From Adiantum capillus-veneris (taxonomy: Eukaryota; Streptophyta; Polypodiopsida; Polypodiales; Pteridaceae), in contig CM043944.1 of NCBI GenBank assembly GCA_014529385.2, positions 68,139,895 to 68,203,894 of the forward strand: a DNA stretch of 64,000 nucleotides, in the 5' to 3' direction. A program made the position numbers and the translations under genes. Within the stretch, counting starts at the first letter, position 1, and each line of letters starts with the position of its first letter. Below, in pieces: positions 63,552-64,000 of this stretch. Below the pieces are notes generated by a model. It did not search any database. It saw nothing but the letters and a program-made list of their open reading frames with translations, and had not been told where the DNA came from.

Positions 63552-64000
63552 ATGGCTAATTTCAATCATGGTGATAGAGTGTGTATGTTTGTAGCGACAC
63601 AAAAGGTTGCCATTGGGATTGTATTCGAAATAAATCCAAGTGCATATTGTTCTGGCATGCTTATTGGGGAAGGCAATGTATCGGTGTCAGTTGATTTGTG
63701 TTTTGAAAAGAAAGCACTCATCCCTTTCCCAACAATGGATGCATTGACAGTGGGAGATTCTTTTCATAGTATTGTGAAATGGAGTAGTGGGTTGTTGAAA
63801 CATATAAATGAGATGTAGTACAAAGGGTCTTCTATGCATGAGGCTGACAAAGCAAAAGGAGCATTGGATGGACAATGTAATGGAATGAGCTACATAGAGG
63901 TTTGGAAGGATAAGAGGGTTCAACTTTGGGATGAAAGCAAAACACATGTAGTGGCCGAAGGGGTTGTCATGTATGTGTGTCCGTTTGACTCTGTAAACTT
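63552..64000 (+). pseudogene. DUF8039-like gene, partial, with an in-frame stop
   Basis: Splice acceptor TTCTTGCAG (63541-63549), then ATG 63552. First repeat: GDRVCMFVATQKVAIGIVFE, INPSAYCSGMLIGEG, EKKALIPFPTMDALTVGDSF and HSIVKWSS. TAG at 63816-63818 (after INEM) is followed in the same frame by open sequence to the window end, beginning a second similar repeat: DKRVQLWDESKTHVVAEGVV. The pattern V-A-x-G-x-V..P..LP.P resembles DUF8039, seen in plant proteins next to En/Spm-type transposase genes. That assignment is from memory of the pattern. It faces the ParB-like gene, separated by minisatellites. Confidence 0.45.

Noticed and set aside
1-64000. CRISPR arrays, rRNA, tRNA genes
   Set aside because: The repeats are long-unit tandem or LTR types, and no cloverleaf or rRNA-like block was recognised by reading.

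Overview
The window looks like nuclear DNA of a land plant with a large, repeat-rich genome. The evidence is layered Ty3/gypsy retrotransposons of plant type, Tat-lineage pol with a second RNase H, tRNA-Asp-like primer binding sites, GT..AG introns and almost no dense coding. No bacterial operon structure, rRNA, tRNA or CRISPR array was seen. The lineage (conifer, fern, lycophyte or other) cannot be fixed from sequence alone. Element names E1-E4, G1, M1/M2 and LTRs A-D are local labels used here.

Layout. 1-10292 (minus): an old Ty3 gag (G1) split by a Tat-like element, E1 (710-9411), which has two about 1.15-kb LTRs, a 5-bp target duplication and broken gag-pol. 10430-16012: ten head-to-tail units of about 570 bp, each with a TATA motif and a degenerate primer-binding-site-like motif, so probably LTR-retrotransposon (TRIM-like) derived. 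17160-20871 (minus): a fossil gag-protease fragment. 21470-31092: repeats built around another Ty3 lineage (E2) with about 1-kb LTRs. These include a near-tandem LTR pair, an inverted LTR pair, a 569-bp MITE-like insertion with a 7-bp duplication, and two copies of a terminal-inverted-repeat sequence. 31999-36722 (plus): a second, truncated copy of the E1 family (E3).

36723-64000 is host-like territory holding pieces of plant genes. There is an unidentified exon (37184-37706), an FCP1/NIF-type HAD phosphatase-like exon lacking its nucleophile aspartates (38178-39559), a multi-exon gene with ParB-like and possible DNA-methyltransferase-like regions (57382-61420), and a plus-strand gene with DUF8039-like repeats running off the end (63552-64000). 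All lie among minisatellites centred on an inverted repeat CCCTATGGCC..GGCCATAGGG (37.7-63.4 kb).

A young, complete 13.67-kb Ty3 element, E4 (42347-56014), sits in this host region. It has LTRs about 98% identical, a perfect TSD (GTTAG), a PBS and a PPT. Its 1717-residue pol is fully open with all RT, RNase H and integrase catalytic residues, and carries a second, C-terminal DTG retropepsin-like domain after the integrase. Its leader holds a Ty1/copia fragment. Gag and pol are separated by two in-frame TGA codons and a frame change.
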